Source of the DNA: Planctomycetales bacterium | GTDB taxonomy: Bacteria; Planctomycetota; Phycisphaerae; SM23-33 | Length of the DNA: 64,000 nucleotides | NCBI GenBank assembly: GCA_030612725.1 | Contig: JAUWNJ010000016.1 | Span: 1 to 64,000, forward strand | Reading direction: 5' to 3' | In this document: one piece after another, positions 35,949-45,586 of the stretch | Position numbering within the stretch: the first letter of the stretch is position 1 | Layout of the letters: every line of letters begins with the position of its first letter | The notes under the pieces: generated by a model | The model's database searches: none | The model's input: the letters and a program-made list of their open reading frames with translations, nothing else | What the model was told of the DNA's origin: nothing | Translations under genes and position numbers: made by a program

Positions 35949-38471
35949 ATGTGTGTGGATTCGTTCACGCTTGACAAACTTGAGTTCAATCAGATACGTC
36001 AGATTATCAGCCGATTCTGTCGTTGCTCTCTTGGACAAAAACTCGCCCGTCATATAGGTCCGTCGCTCAGACCTGAGACAGTCCGTAAGTGGCTTGAGGA
36101 GACTTCGCAGATGATTCGCGCCCTCTGCGACGCCGGTCCGCCGCCGTTCGGCGGGATAAGCGACATTCACAAACATATCGGCAGGGCGCATCCCGGCGGT
36201 GGAGCCGGCGGCCAGGATTTCGCAATCATCGCCTCGGCGCTCGAAGGCGCCGGCGCTGTTCGCCGATGGGGGCTGGGACTTGGCGAATCGCTGAACCTGC
36301 TGCACGAACTGGCCGGTGAGATACCGGAATTCGGCAAAGAACTCGAAGCCATTCGTTCGATAGTCAATTCTCGTGGCGAGGTTTTCGAGTCGGCATCGGA
36401 AACCCTGTCTCGAACCCGTCGCGCCATCGAGGAAACCCGCCGGAAAATCCATGAAGTCGTCTATGGCTACACTCGCCGACCCGACGTAGCCAAAATCCTC
36501 CAAAATCCCGTCGTTACGCTCCACGACGACCGTTTCGTCCTTCCGGTCAAGGCTGAACATCGCGGCGAACTTCCCGGCGTGGTGCATCGCGCCTCGAACA
36601 CCGGCGCAACCGTTTTCGTCGAGCCGAACGAATCAGTCGAACTGAACAACGCCCTTGTGGAACTTCTGGACGCCGAACGTCGCGAAATCGCACGCCTGCT
36701 GAACGAACTGGCTATTCTCGTCCACCGTCGGGAAGGCGACATGCTCCAGGCTCTGCGAACACTGGGGCAAATCGACCTGCTCGCCGCCAAGGCCCAATAC
36801 GCATACGAGTTCGAGTTCACCTGCCCGGAGATTTCCGAACGTGGCGGGATGCAATTGCACCAGGCACGCCATCCGCTGCTCGTCGAGCAGGTCCACCAGC
36901 AGAAGAAGCAGCAACAGCCGTCCTTCGAGGTCGTCCCTATCGACGTCCGTCTCGGCGTGGATTTCGACATACTCATCATCACAGGACCGAACACAGGCGG
37001 CAAAACGGTAACGCTCAAGACGGTCGGGCTGATGGCGATAATGGCGCAATCGGGTCTGCACATCCCAGCCGGGCGGGGAAGCACGATGCCAATCTTCCGA
37101 AACGTCCTGCTCGACGTCGGCGACGAACAATCGCTCCAGCAGTCGCTATCAACCTTCGGCGGGCACATGCGCCGGATAAAAAATATCGTCAGCAACGCCG
37201 ACCGCTTCAGCCTCGTCCTGCTGGACGAACTGGGCGCAGGAACCGACCCGGACGAAGGCGCCGCCATAGGGCAGGCCGTCGTGGACGCCCTGCGACGGGC
37301 GGGATGCCTGGCAATGGTCTCCACACACTTAGCAGCCCTGAAGGCCTACGCCTTCAACCACGACCGCGCCGATAACGCCTCAGTCGAGTTCGACACGCGA
37401 ACGCTCCGCCCGACGTACCACCTCCGCATCGGTGAACCGGGCGAAAGCCACGCCATTACCGTCGCCGCAGCAATGGGACTACCCAAGCGGATGACATCGG
37501 ATGCACGGAAATACCTCGACGAAAAAGGAAGCGCGTTCCGAAAGGCCATTCGCGCCACCTCGTCGGCCCGGCGGGCGTCCGAAGACGCCCGCGAAAAAGC
37601 GCACACAGCACGCCTTGCATCCAAAGACACGCAGGAACAGTACGAATCCAAACTGGCCGACCTGTTTAAACTACAGGAGAAATTCGAAAACTGGACAGCC
37701 TCGCTCGCCGAACTCAAACCCGGCGACGAAATCCACGTCCCGTCAAGGGATAAGTCGGGCCGACTGGTCCGAATCCAGTTCAACAAGCAAATTGCCCTCG
37801 TCGATGTCGATAAGGTGCAGGTCGAGGTCCCGCTGGCAGAACTGATGCCCGATATGGGCCAAGCCGGTATCAGAAAGGAAATCTCCTCGCTGCGCGAGCA
37901 GATTATGTCTCAATCCCGACAGACGGCCAAACTCCGCACCGAAGCCGAACATCTCCATCAGGAATATCATCGCTCGCTCACCCAGCAGCGGACCCATGCA
38001 CGCCAGTTCGATCAGTGGCTCGCGTCGATAGGCAGGGTAAAAGTCGGCGACGTCGTGCCCATAACCCCCCCGCCGGGGAAAGGCAAAATCATCGAACTCG
38101 ACCTGACGACAAGCAGGGCGAAAATCCAAACGCCCTCGACTACAGGCTGGTTGAGATTGCAGGAACTCTTCCCCCAGACCGGTCCGTTCGCGCCGCACCA
38201 CAAGGGGCCGAAGCACAAACCTCATAAGAAAAAACCCGAGCGAGGCGATAAACCGGTCCACCATCGCCGCCCAGACAGCGCAGCCGCCAAAGCAAGCAGA
38301 GACGCAGTCCTGGCAACCGCGCCGGGCGAAAAACTCTATGTCGTACCCTTCCGCAAGCAGGCGACATTAATCCGATTCAATCCCGACAAGAACCAAGCCG
38401 TCGTCCAATCAGGCGCATTCGAGATGCAAATCCCCATCGCCGACCTCGAACCGGCAAGAAAGACGAAATAA
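35949..38471 (+). CDS. mutS2: MutS2-type ATPase lacking the Smr domain
   Basis: An 840-residue MutS-family ATPase. MutS2 proteins bind branched DNA or stalled ribosomes rather than mismatches. The Walker A motif GPNTGGKT is at about 346-353, Walker B (VLLDELGAGTD) and the switch VSTHLAALK follow, then a coiled coil (about 525-575). The C-terminus ends in three short beta-barrel-like segments without a recognisable Smr nuclease domain, so it differs from canonical MutS2. A GTG at 35955 with GGGGA upstream could be the true start. The last 70 bases before its final codons are duplicated at 39218-39287, beyond a toxin-antitoxin cassette. Confidence 0.9.
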   Translation: MCVDSFTLDKLEFNQIRQIISRFCRCSLGQKLARHIGPSLRPETVRKWLEETSQMIRALCDAGPPPFGGISDIHKHIGRAHPGGGAGGQDFAIIASALEGAGAVRRWGLGLGESLNLLHELAGEIPEFGKELEAIRSIVNSRGEVFESASETLSRTRRAIEETRRKIHEVVYGYTRRPDVAKILQNPVVTLHDDRFVLPVKAEHRGELPGVVHRASNTGATVFVEPNESVELNNALVELLDAERREIARLLNELAILVHRREGDMLQALRTLGQIDLLAAKAQYAYEFEFTCPEISERGGMQLHQARHPLLVEQVHQQKKQQQPSFEVVPIDVRLGVDFDILIITGPNTGGKTVTLKTVGLMAIMAQSGLHIPAGRGSTMPIFRNVLLDVGDEQSLQQSLSTFGGHMRRIKNIVSNADRFSLVLLDELGAGTDPDEGAAIGQAVVDALRRAGCLAMVSTHLAALKAYAFNHDRADNASVEFDTRTLRPTYHLRIGEPGESHAITVAAAMGLPKRMTSDARKYLDEKGSAFRKAIRATSSARRASEDAREKAHTARLASKDTQEQYESKLADLFKLQEKFENWTASLAELKPGDEIHVPSRDKSGRLVRIQFNKQIALVDVDKVQVEVPLAELMPDMGQAGIRKEISSLREQIMSQSRQTAKLRTEAEHLHQEYHRSLTQQRTHARQFDQWLASIGRVKVGDVVPITPPPGKGKIIELDLTTSRAKIQTPSTTGWLRLQELFPQTGPFAPHHKGPKHKPHKKKPERGDKPVHHRRPDSAAAKASRDAVLATAPGEKLYVVPFRKQATLIRFNPDKNQAVVQSGAFEMQIPIADLEPARKTK
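38392..38461. repeat. mutS2 3'-end repeat, inner copy (border of a TA cassette)
   Basis: Seventy bases identical to 39218-39287. They encode about the last 25 residues of MutS2. The next 12 bases differ only at two synonymous positions, ending at TAA in both copies. Confidence 0.93.
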
Positions 38472-38530
38472 CCGGTGGGGCGGCTACCCGACATATGTTT
38501 TCGTTTCTCTTTCAATTGCTATGGATGTAA

Positions 38531-38536
38531 TATAAT
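38531..38536 (+). promoter_or_regulatory. -10 box of the second PIN toxin, leaderless start
   Basis: Perfect TATAAT ending 6 nt before the ATG at 38543. The intervening AAAGAG is too close to act as a ribosome-binding site. The -35 region is poor. Confidence 0.55.
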
Positions 38537-38542
38537 AAAGAG

Positions 38543-39031
38543 ATGAAACCTTCAGTATATATTGAGACCAGCGTCGTCAGTGCGATTGATGATCATCGCG
38601 ACGACCCGATCAGCCAAGCCCAGCGTCTCATAACGAAGGATTGGTGGGAAAATCAGAGACGCCACTTCGATTTATACTACAGTCAGGCGGTAGTGGCGGA
38701 ATTGAATCGCATCGAATTCCCCGGACAGAGAGCGGCCTTGTCGCTTCTGGATGAGATGGTGCTTCTTCCGATTACGCCTGATGTGGACGGTGTAGCAGAG
38801 GCATACCGCCAGCACTTGGTAATGCCATCAGGTGAAATGGGTGACGCCGTGCATCTGGCGGTAGCGTGTGTGCACGAAGTTGATTATCTATTGACGTGGA
38901 ATTGCAAGCACATTGCCAATACCAATAAAATTCAACATATTCGTGTTATCAATATGCGTTTAGGGTTACTGACGCCGACGATGTTAACTCCGGAAATGCT
39001 GGCAGGCGAGGAGAAAAACGATGCCTGGTAA
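38543..39031 (+). CDS. PIN-domain toxin (IETS subgroup)
   Basis: A 162-residue PIN protein of the subgroup that starts with YIETSVVS instead of the usual DTN. Further PIN positions are AELNRIE, GEMGDAVHLAVA and YLLTWNCKHIAN. It should be an RNase toxin. It is the first gene of a two-gene cassette; the small partner gene starts 11 nt before its stop codon. The cassette begins about 70 nt after the mutS2 stop and is flanked by duplicated mutS2 3' ends. Probably leaderless. Confidence 0.85.
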   Translation: MKPSVYIETSVVSAIDDHRDDPISQAQRLITKDWWENQRRHFDLYYSQAVVAELNRIEFPGQRAALSLLDEMVLLPITPDVDGVAEAYRQHLVMPSGEMGDAVHLAVACVHEVDYLLTWNCKHIANTNKIQHIRVINMRLGLLTPTMLTPEMLAGEEKNDAW

Positions 39032-39197
39032 AAAATCCGACAGTCCGATTGTCGAATCAGTTCGACAAGCGCGCGAACAAATTGCCAAAGACAACCAATA
39101 CGATCTTCGGAAGATGCTGAAAGAGTTGCGGAAGGATGAACGGGCATCCGGAAAATCCACGCATAGCCCACGCGATTCCAAAACCAAATCAAACTAA
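39021..39197 (+). CDS. Small antitoxin partner of the PIN toxin
   Basis: A 58-residue basic protein, start MPGKKSDSPIVESVRQAREQ, followed by QYDLRKMLKELRKDERASG. The pattern PIVE.VR..R...A....YDL is familiar from small proteins encoded next to IETS-type PIN toxins. The ATG overlaps the toxin gene by 11 nt, so translation is coupled. Toxin-first order is the same as in the rnpB cassette. It ends 20 nt before the outer mutS2 repeat. Confidence 0.75.
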   Translation: MPGKKSDSPIVESVRQAREQIAKDNQYDLRKMLKELRKDERASGKSTHSPRDSKTKSN

Positions 39198-39217
39198 TCA
39201 CCCAATTACTTTCAAAG

Positions 39218-39287
39218 ACCAAGCCGTCGTCCAATCAGGCGCATTCGAGATGCAAATCCCCATCGCCGACCTCGAACCGGCAAGAAA
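39218..39287. repeat. mutS2 3'-end repeat, outer copy
   Basis: Exact 70-bp copy of 38392-38461, continuing through a synonymous K-T-K-stop ending (AAA ACA AAA TAA against AAG ACG AAA TAA). About 12 further bases after the stop remain alignable. It has no start codon or gene body of its own, so it is a detached 3' end. Confidence 0.93.
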
Positions 39288-39308
39288 AACAAAATAATTG
39301 CGGGGCGA

Positions 39309-41159
39309 TCATTTCTGGTTAGCTTTGGGTTTCGGCGGGGGCCAAGTGGTCTTTTCCGCCGTCGCGCCGAGATGCAGAAGGGGAAGATGCTCTTTCGCCG
39401 GTGGCGGACGGTACTGGAAGAGAACGAAGCCGGCCGTCTTATATTTCCGAGTAATGAGAACGTGGTGAAGCGTCTGGTCCGGCGTCATGAGCCGAACCAA
39501 ACCGATGCCCGGCGTCAGCGGGACCCGCCCGCCGACCCAGCGGCTTATGGCCTGCATCTGGGTTTCAAAGTCGGCGGTCCTCTGGATGTACTGCATGGGG
39601 CAGACGAAATCGAGATAACCCTTCTCGACCCAGAGTTTCCAGTCCTGTCCGACCATCACGCGGGCGCTGGGCCAGTGCCAGAACACCGCCGCCGAGACGA
39701 GGATGTCCGGCCTGGCCTTGTGGGTAGCCTTGTTGACGGCTGCGACCAGGTTCGTAATGCGATCGCAGCGGAACTGGAGATACTTTTTCTTCAACTCGCC
39801 GGTGCGAACGTCGGCGGGCCAGTTTTTGACCTTGACCTTATACTCTGTCTCGAATTGCTTTCGGCATCGCGGGCAGTAGCATGTCTCGTGGCCTGGGAAA
39901 CGGATGTAATCGAAGTGAACGCCCGCAATGTCGTAATCGCGGGCCATCTCAACCATAGAATCCACTTCCAGTTTTATGTTGGCCGGGTCGGACGGGCACA
40001 TCGCGTATTCGACCGTCTTGCCGTGACAATCCTGCATCAATCGTCCCTCGCGGCGGAGTTTTTCGTGGAACTTACCGGACCTGCTGGCCCGGCAGCGCAG
40101 ATTACACTTCCAGGCGTGGACGGCGATGCCGTGTTTTTTACCGGCTGCGGCGCACTCTGCCAGTAAGTCCCGTTTCTTGTCGCCCACCATCGGCAGCAGT
40201 TTGCTTTTATAGGCGGCGGCGTCGCCCCATGACATGTTCACAATGATGGCGTTGAACCCGACGTCCGAGAGCGTCTTCAACGCCTGGTCCCAACTCATCC
40301 CGCTGATGCCGGCCGGCGAGTGGCACCAGACGGCGCGAAACTCGCCCGGTTTCGACGGTACGCTGGCAGCGTAGGCCTGTATATACGCCTGTTGGGCCTG
40401 GTTAAGCATCTTGACCGCCTTGGCTGAATCGCCACGCTTCATCGTCAACCCGGCCTCGCGGGTGATGTTCTCGGCTTTGGTCAGCATCTCCAATACGGTA
40501 TTGCGACGTTCCTCGCCCTGGCCTCGAAGATTCGCCTTGATCGCGGCGGTCAGTTCCCTGACGCCGCCGAAGCCGGCTACCTTTCCCATCCGATTCAGCG
40601 CCTCGGCCAGCGGGTTCTCGGGTTTGCTCGAAAGGCCGCGAAGATTGGAGACCATAATCGTCCGGTTCACCTCGTCGCACAGCACCAACAGACGGATGGC
40701 GGTGATTTTGTCCCAGCCGGCGGGTTTGCCCTCCTTTTCAAATTTTTTACACGGCAGCGTGAGGGTATTCGTCCCGGCTCGCGCGCTTAACCAGCACCGA
40801 TGCCAACCCGGTCCGCTTCGCAAGTACAGCACCATGAACGCAGGCAGGCCTCGGTCGGCGTTAACTTCCAGCGCGATCTCCTGACAGCCCGACAGGTCCC
40901 ACTTGCCGCTGCGCTCCCAGCCGAGACGCCAATGCTCGTTCGCGCTGAAGTCGCACGACAGTTTCAGCACGGGCCGACCACCGACGGTCCCAACACCAAC
41001 CGGCGGAAAGTCCTTCTCCATCGGTTTCCACTGCGCGCCGGCTGCCTCGGCTGAGGCGTACTTGCAATCGTCCAGGACGATTACTTTCTGCTCCCCCGCC
41101 GCCGGATAAGCCTGTAATAAAATAACGCTCGCGAAAAGAAATGTGATGATACGTTTCAT
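39309..41159 (-). CDS. Exported GHL10-like glycoside-hydrolase-family protein
   Basis: A 616-residue secreted protein. A signal peptide (MKRIITFLFASVILLQAYPA, cleavage near AAG) is followed by a beta-sandwich carbohydrate-binding-like domain (about 25-180), a helical linker, and a TIM-barrel starting EFRAVWCHSPAG, the typical opening of GHL10-type domains. HFDYIRFPG with a following CYCPRC knuckle is also typical. The substrate is probably peptidoglycan or another polysaccharide. It converges on the mutS2 cassette, ending 20 nt after the outer repeat. Confidence 0.85.
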   Translation of the reverse strand: MKRIITFLFASVILLQAYPAAGEQKVIVLDDCKYASAEAAGAQWKPMEKDFPPVGVGTVGGRPVLKLSCDFSANEHWRLGWERSGKWDLSGCQEIALEVNADRGLPAFMVLYLRSGPGWHRCWLSARAGTNTLTLPCKKFEKEGKPAGWDKITAIRLLVLCDEVNRTIMVSNLRGLSSKPENPLAEALNRMGKVAGFGGVRELTAAIKANLRGQGEERRNTVLEMLTKAENITREAGLTMKRGDSAKAVKMLNQAQQAYIQAYAASVPSKPGEFRAVWCHSPAGISGMSWDQALKTLSDVGFNAIIVNMSWGDAAAYKSKLLPMVGDKKRDLLAECAAAGKKHGIAVHAWKCNLRCRASRSGKFHEKLRREGRLMQDCHGKTVEYAMCPSDPANIKLEVDSMVEMARDYDIAGVHFDYIRFPGHETCYCPRCRKQFETEYKVKVKNWPADVRTGELKKKYLQFRCDRITNLVAAVNKATHKARPDILVSAAVFWHWPSARVMVGQDWKLWVEKGYLDFVCPMQYIQRTADFETQMQAISRWVGGRVPLTPGIGLVRLMTPDQTLHHVLITRKYKTAGFVLFQYRPPPAKEHLPLLHLGATAEKTTWPPPKPKANQK

Positions 41160-41259
41160 GACGATTTTCCCGATTCGTGGACATTAACAAACGCCATCTC
41201 CGCACGGCGGCGCTCTTTATCAGTATCAGGCAAAACGACAAGGAGATAAAAGTCCCTGT

Positions 41260-41287
41260 TTGACAAACCGTCTCGAATGATTACTGT
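41260..41287 (+). promoter_or_regulatory. Probable promoter of the aminotransferase gene
   Basis: Perfect TTGACA (41260-41265), a 16-nt spacer, then TACTGT (41282-41287). It lies 50 nt before the ATG at 41337. Confidence 0.5.
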
Positions 41288-41336
41288 ACATTGCTGTGGA
41301 AATCAAGAACCAACAACAGTTACAGGAACAATAATC

Positions 41337-42509
41337 ATGGATATATCAAATCGAATCAAAAGCGTAACTCCCAGCGTAACACTGGCTGTAACAGGTAAGG
41401 CCAGGCAAATGGTCGCCGACGGTATCGACGTGGTATCCTTCGGCGCAGGCGAGCCGGACTTCCCGACACCACCGTTTATCTGCGCAGCCGCAAAAGCAGC
41501 AATCGACGCCGGCGATACGAAATACATGCCGAAGTGCGGCGCAGACCTCAAGGCCGCTATCGTCGAAAAACTCCGGCGAGAAAACAACCTCAACCTCGCC
41601 CCGGAGAATATCCTCGTAACCTTCGGCGGGAAACAAGCGCTGTTCAACGCCTTTCAGGTCTTACTGAATCCGGGCGACAAGGTGCTGATCCCAGCACCCT
41701 ATTGGGTCAGTTACCCCGAACAGGTAAAACTCGCCGGAGGAGAGTGCGTCTTCATTCCCACAGGGCCTGAAAAAGATTTCAAGATTACCGGCCAGGACGT
41801 GCTCGCACACGCCGCCGGCGCGAAAATCCTCATGATCAACAGCCCATGCAACCCAACCGGCGTAACCTATACGCCCGAAGAACTCAAAGACATCGCCGAT
41901 GCGGTGCTCCAAACGGACTTAATTGTCTTTACCGACGAGATTTACGAGAAACTCATTTATGGCGACACGCGTTCGGTAAGTTTCGCGTCGCTGGATGAAC
42001 GCCTGGCCGAGCGGACGCTGACGTTCAACGGCCTGGCCAAGACATTCAGCATGACCGGATGGCGGATAGGATGGTTGGCCGGTCCCGCCGAGGTCGTCAA
42101 AGCGATGGCGACTCTGGCGTCGCACCAGACCAACAGCCCGGCAGGTTTCATCCAGGCAGGCGCACTGGCAGCCTACACCGATTCGTCCGCCGCCGAAGCC
42201 ATCGAGACTATGCGTCAGGAATTCGAAAATCGAGGCCTGCATATGCACCAACGTCTGAACGCCATCGAAGGCGTCTCCTGCACCAAACCGACCGGAGCGT
42301 TTTACTGTTTCCCTGATATATCAGCCAGTTACGGTAAAGTCTCCGGTTCGCTGGACTTCGCGAGCGTCTGTCTGGAGCAGGCCAGGGTCGCGCTGGTTCC
42401 TGGCGTCGCCTTCGGCGAGGATCGTTGCGTCAGATTGTCATTTGCAACCAGTCTGGAGCAAATAGACAAGGGCATCGACCGTCTGGAAAAGATGATCAGG
42501 CAGGGGTAA
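41337..42509 (+). CDS. Class I PLP-dependent aminotransferase (aspartate aminotransferase type)
   Basis: A 390-residue cytosolic enzyme of the aspartate aminotransferase I-gamma type, transferring amino groups between Asp and 2-oxoglutarate or related pairs. PLP Lys lies in FNGLAKTFSMTGWRIGW. The PCNPTG substrate loop and FTDEIYEKL are present. A 20-codon upstream extension of the open frame is less likely; the ATG at 41337 (MDISNRI) has GGA nearby. Exact amino acid specificity cannot be settled from sequence. Confidence 0.92.
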   Translation: MDISNRIKSVTPSVTLAVTGKARQMVADGIDVVSFGAGEPDFPTPPFICAAAKAAIDAGDTKYMPKCGADLKAAIVEKLRRENNLNLAPENILVTFGGKQALFNAFQVLLNPGDKVLIPAPYWVSYPEQVKLAGGECVFIPTGPEKDFKITGQDVLAHAAGAKILMINSPCNPTGVTYTPEELKDIADAVLQTDLIVFTDEIYEKLIYGDTRSVSFASLDERLAERTLTFNGLAKTFSMTGWRIGWLAGPAEVVKAMATLASHQTNSPAGFIQAGALAAYTDSSAAEAIETMRQEFENRGLHMHQRLNAIEGVSCTKPTGAFYCFPDISASYGKVSGSLDFASVCLEQARVALVPGVAFGEDRCVRLSFATSLEQIDKGIDRLEKMIRQG

Positions 42510-42698
42510 AATCAACCATCAACGCACCCACTATCTCTCATGGGAATTATTGGGAATTACACCGCAATCCTGACTTTCGCGCTATTATTATGATAATTCG
42601 CGTTTTAAACTGAATTAATAAAATATATATCCGATTAACTATTCATAGCAATAACTCTGGTCGGGGCTGTTACTCCAGTTTCACAGGAGAAAAATCTT

Positions 42699-43199
42699 AT
42701 GTCAATAGATGACCGAGTCTTCTCCGTTGCCAGATGTGGTGACAAAGTTGTAACGATTACCCCCGATGATTTGATTAAATCAGCCGTCAGTAAAATGGCT
42801 ACACACAATATCGGTAGCCTCCTGGTCATCGATGATCATGGCCGGATTAAGGGAATACTGACCGAACGGGATATTGTCGGTAAAATAGTCAACAATTCAA
42901 AGGACCCTAATCGGAGCCGCGTCAGCAGCGTAATGACACGCCGGGTCATCACGTGCTCTATGGACACGCCGCTGGTCCTGGCACAACAGACAATGACCAA
43001 GCACGGTATCCGCCACATGCCGATACTGAAAGACGGCAGGCCGGTCGGAATGATTTCAAACCGCGACATTCTTGCCCACCAACTCGTAACCGCCCGGAAT
43101 ACTGTGCGTAAGCAATCCGAGGTTTTTGCTAATCTGGAAGCGGCTTATCCGGGCATAAACCGGTTGAAACACGACGATAGCGGGCGAATCGTCATATGA
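42699..43199 (+). CDS. Tandem CBS-domain protein
   Basis: A 166-residue protein made of two CBS domains (ITPDDLIKSAVSKMATHNIG, GILTERDIV; then CSMDTPLVLAQQTMTKHGIR, GMISNRDIL). These bind adenosine nucleotides such as AMP, ATP or SAM and signal energy state. AGGAG precedes the ATG. It lies directly upstream of acs, where it could sense adenylate charge, but it has its own spacing and no shared transcript is proven. Confidence 0.9.
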   Translation: MSIDDRVFSVARCGDKVVTITPDDLIKSAVSKMATHNIGSLLVIDDHGRIKGILTERDIVGKIVNNSKDPNRSRVSSVMTRRVITCSMDTPLVLAQQTMTKHGIRHMPILKDGRPVGMISNRDILAHQLVTARNTVRKQSEVFANLEAAYPGINRLKHDDSGRIVI

Positions 43200-43275
43200 T
43201 TTCACAGATACCGAAATGAGAACATCACACGCCGGCATAACCAGGCGGAACATAACAATCTCAAACTGATCGATT

Positions 43276-43310
43276 TCGCAGCACGGGCGACTTACCTGCT
43301 CGTGCTGCGA
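43276..43310 (+). terminator. Hairpin after the CBS gene
   Basis: TCGCAGCACG and CGTGCTGCGA form a 10-bp stem (longer with a following GGC/GC pair). Only three T residues follow, so termination may be weak. Confidence 0.45.
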
Positions 43311-43360
43311 CTTTCTTAACAACTCCAACATCACCTGTTTGTTTTTTTCGTCATTTTCGG

Positions 43361-43389
43361 TTGACATTTCGCCTTCAAGTCGGCAGAAT
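43361..43389 (+). promoter_or_regulatory. Promoter of acs
   Basis: Perfect TTGACA, a 17-nt spacer and CAGAAT. The predicted leader is about 125 nt. Confidence 0.6.
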
Positions 43390-43522
43390 CCCCAATTCGA
43401 TGCTCTTGTAGCATTGGGAATTCAGGCGACTTTCGTAATCGGCAGTTTGGAATCAACCAGGCTGTTTTTTCAATATCTTCCGTAAAATCGGAATTAACAA
43501 GCAGAAAGGAAGAGGTAAAAAA

Positions 43523-45511
43523 ATGGCAGAGCAAGAAAACAGGGCAATCGATTCGCTTATGAACGAGGACAGGACGTTCCCCCCGTCGGCGGAACGGTCG
43601 GCCAAGGCGCATATCAAGTCGCACCAGCAGTACCAGGAAATGTACGACCGGTCAATCAACGACTCCGACGGCTTCTGGCTGGAACAGGCGAAAGAACTCC
43701 ATTGGTTCAAGGAACCGACCAAAGCCCGCGAGTTCACCTGGGACACAGACGCCCGCAAAATCGAGCACACCTGGTTCGCCGACGGCGAACTGAACGTATG
43801 CTATAACTGCCTCGACCGCCACCTCGGTACGCCGACTGCCGACAAGGCCGCTCTGGTCTGGCAGGGCGAGCCGGAAGACGACGCCATAACGCTGACCTAT
43901 AAACAGTTGCACGCAGAGGTCTGCAAATTCGCCAACGTCCTGAAGTCGTTCGGCGTCAAGAAAGGCGACCGCGTCTGCATCTATATGCCGATGATCCTGG
44001 AACTTCCTATCGTCATGCTGGCCTGCGCCCGAATCGGCGCTATCCACTCGATAGTCTTCGGCGGTTTCAGCGCCGACGCGCTCCGCAACCGCATCAACGA
44101 CTCAGACTGCAAAATCCTCATCACCGCAAACGTATCGCTCCGCGCCGGAAAGCATATCCACCTCAAGGACATCTCCGACAACGCACTGAAAGATACGCCG
44201 ACCATCGAAAAGGTCATCGTCGTCAAACGCAACGAAGAACCTTGCCACATGGAAGATGACCGCGACGTCTGGTATCACGACCTGATGACCGACGTACCCA
44301 ACGAGTGCGAGGCCGAGCATATGAACGCCGAAGACCCGTTGTTCATTCTTTACACCTCCGGCTCGACGGGCAAACCCAAGGGCGTCGTCCACACCACTGC
44401 CGGATACCTCCTGCACACAATGCTCACGCACAAATACATCTTCGATATTCACGAAGACGACATGTACTGGTGCACCGCCGACATCGGCTGGGTTACGGGA
44501 CACAGTTATATTGTTTATGGTCCGCTGGCCGGGGGAGCGACAAGCCTGATGTTCGAAGGCGTTCCGACCTATCCCGATGCCGGACGGTTCTGGCAGATCG
44601 TTGAAAAGTACAAGGTTACGGTCTTCTACACAGCCCCGACCGCTATCCGGGCACTTATCCGCCATGGCGACGATTGGCCCGCGAAGTACGACCTCAGTTC
44701 GCTGCGCGTTCTCGGATCGGTCGGCGAACCGATTAACCCCGAAGCCTGGATGTGGTACCACGAGCACATCGGCAAAGGCAATTGCCCCATCGTCGATACG
44801 TGGTGGCAGACCGAGACCGGCGGAATTCTCATCAGCCCGCTTCCCGGCGCACACACTCTCAAACCGGGCAGCGCCGCCAGACCGTTCTTCGGCGTCGAGC
44901 CGGTTATCCTCCGCGAAGACGCCACCGAATGCGGCGTCAACGAAGGTGGGAAACTCTGCATCAAGAAGCCCTGGCCGGGAATAATGCGGACCATGTGGGG
45001 CGATCACGAGCGGTTCGTCGATACCTACTGGACGATGTACGCTGACCTCTACTTCACCGGCGACGGATGCCGGATCGACCCGGACGGCGATTACTGGCTC
45101 ATGGGCAGGATCGACGACGTTGTCAATGTTTCCGGGCACCGCATCGGAACGGCAGAAGTCGAATCCGCTCTGGTTTCCCACCCCAAGGTAGCCGAAGCCG
45201 CCGTAGCCCCGATGCCACACGAAATCAAGGGCCAGGCGCTGTACGCATACGTAACTCTCATCGATGGCGTGGAAGAATCCGACGAATTGAAGAAGGAACT
45301 CGTCAAGCACGTACGCAGCGAGATCGGACCGATTGCCGCACCGGATAAGATTCAGTTCGCACCCGCCCTGCCGAAAACGCGATCCGGTAAGATCATGCGG
45401 CGAATCCTCCGCAAGATAGCCGAAGGTATCGTCGATAAAAGCACGCTGGGCGACACATCGACGCTTGCCGACCCGCACATTGTCGATTCGCTGATCGAGG
45501 GCAGGCAATAA
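43523..45511 (+). CDS. acs: Acetyl-CoA synthetase
   Basis: A 662-residue AMP-forming enzyme that activates acetate to acetyl-CoA. The ATP/AMP motifs [11 protein letters not shown] (277-287) and WWQTETGG (about 430) are present. The C-terminal [10 protein letters not shown] carries the Lys that is acetylated to switch the enzyme off. Length matches the family. AGGAAGAGG precedes the ATG. The next gene encodes an OFA-family carrier, so the pair may take up and activate acetate or a related acid. Confidence 0.97.
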   Translation: MAEQENRAIDSLMNEDRTFPPSAERSAKAHIKSHQQYQEMYDRSINDSDGFWLEQAKELHWFKEPTKAREFTWDTDARKIEHTWFADGELNVCYNCLDRHLGTPTADKAALVWQGEPEDDAITLTYKQLHAEVCKFANVLKSFGVKKGDRVCIYMPMILELPIVMLACARIGAIHSIVFGGFSADALRNRINDSDCKILITANVSLRAGKHIHLKDISDNALKDTPTIEKVIVVKRNEEPCHMEDDRDVWYHDLMTDVPNECEAEHMNAEDPLFILYTSGSTGKPKGVVHTTAGYLLHTMLTHKYIFDIHEDDMYWCTADIGWVTGHSYIVYGPLAGGATSLMFEGVPTYPDAGRFWQIVEKYKVTVFYTAPTAIRALIRHGDDWPAKYDLSSLRVLGSVGEPINPEAWMWYHEHIGKGNCPIVDTWWQTETGGILISPLPGAHTLKPGSAARPFFGVEPVILREDATECGVNEGGKLCIKKPWPGIMRTMWGDHERFVDTYWTMYADLYFTGDGCRIDPDGDYWLMGRIDDVVNVSGHRIGTAEVESALVSHPKVAEAAVAPMPHEIKGQALYAYVTLIDGVEESDELKKELVKHVRSEIGPIAAPDKIQFAPALPKTRSGKIMRRILRKIAEGIVDKSTLGDTSTLADPHIVDSLIEGRQ

Positions 45512-45531
45512 GAGAACCTTTTAGACACATT

Positions 45532-45573
45532 GCCACCCCCGTACCGGAAAAGGTGCGGGGGTGGCGTCATTTT
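45532..45573 (+). terminator. Intrinsic terminator between acs and the OFA gene
   Basis: A 14-bp stem (45532-45545 with 45552-45565, one G-U pair) with a 6-nt loop GGAAAA, then four T residues two bases later. It ends just before the OFA ribosome-binding site and may be leaky. Confidence 0.8.
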
Positions 45574-45586
45574 CGGAGTTTGACAA

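Larger units (their letters stand above)
43200..43522 (+). other. Gap before acs with hairpin and promoter
   Basis: No gene seen. It holds a perfect 10-bp inverted repeat (43276-43285 with 43301-43310), which may end the CBS transcript, and the acs promoter at 43361-43389. Confidence 0.6.

Noticed and set aside
39218-39298. A separate small gene in the outer mutS2 repeat
   Set aside because: No start codon or ribosome-binding site in frame; it is a detached copy of the mutS2 end.
44102-45508. 468-residue leftward open frame opposite acs
   Set aside because: Fully inside acs on the other strand, with shadow-like composition; acs is unambiguous.
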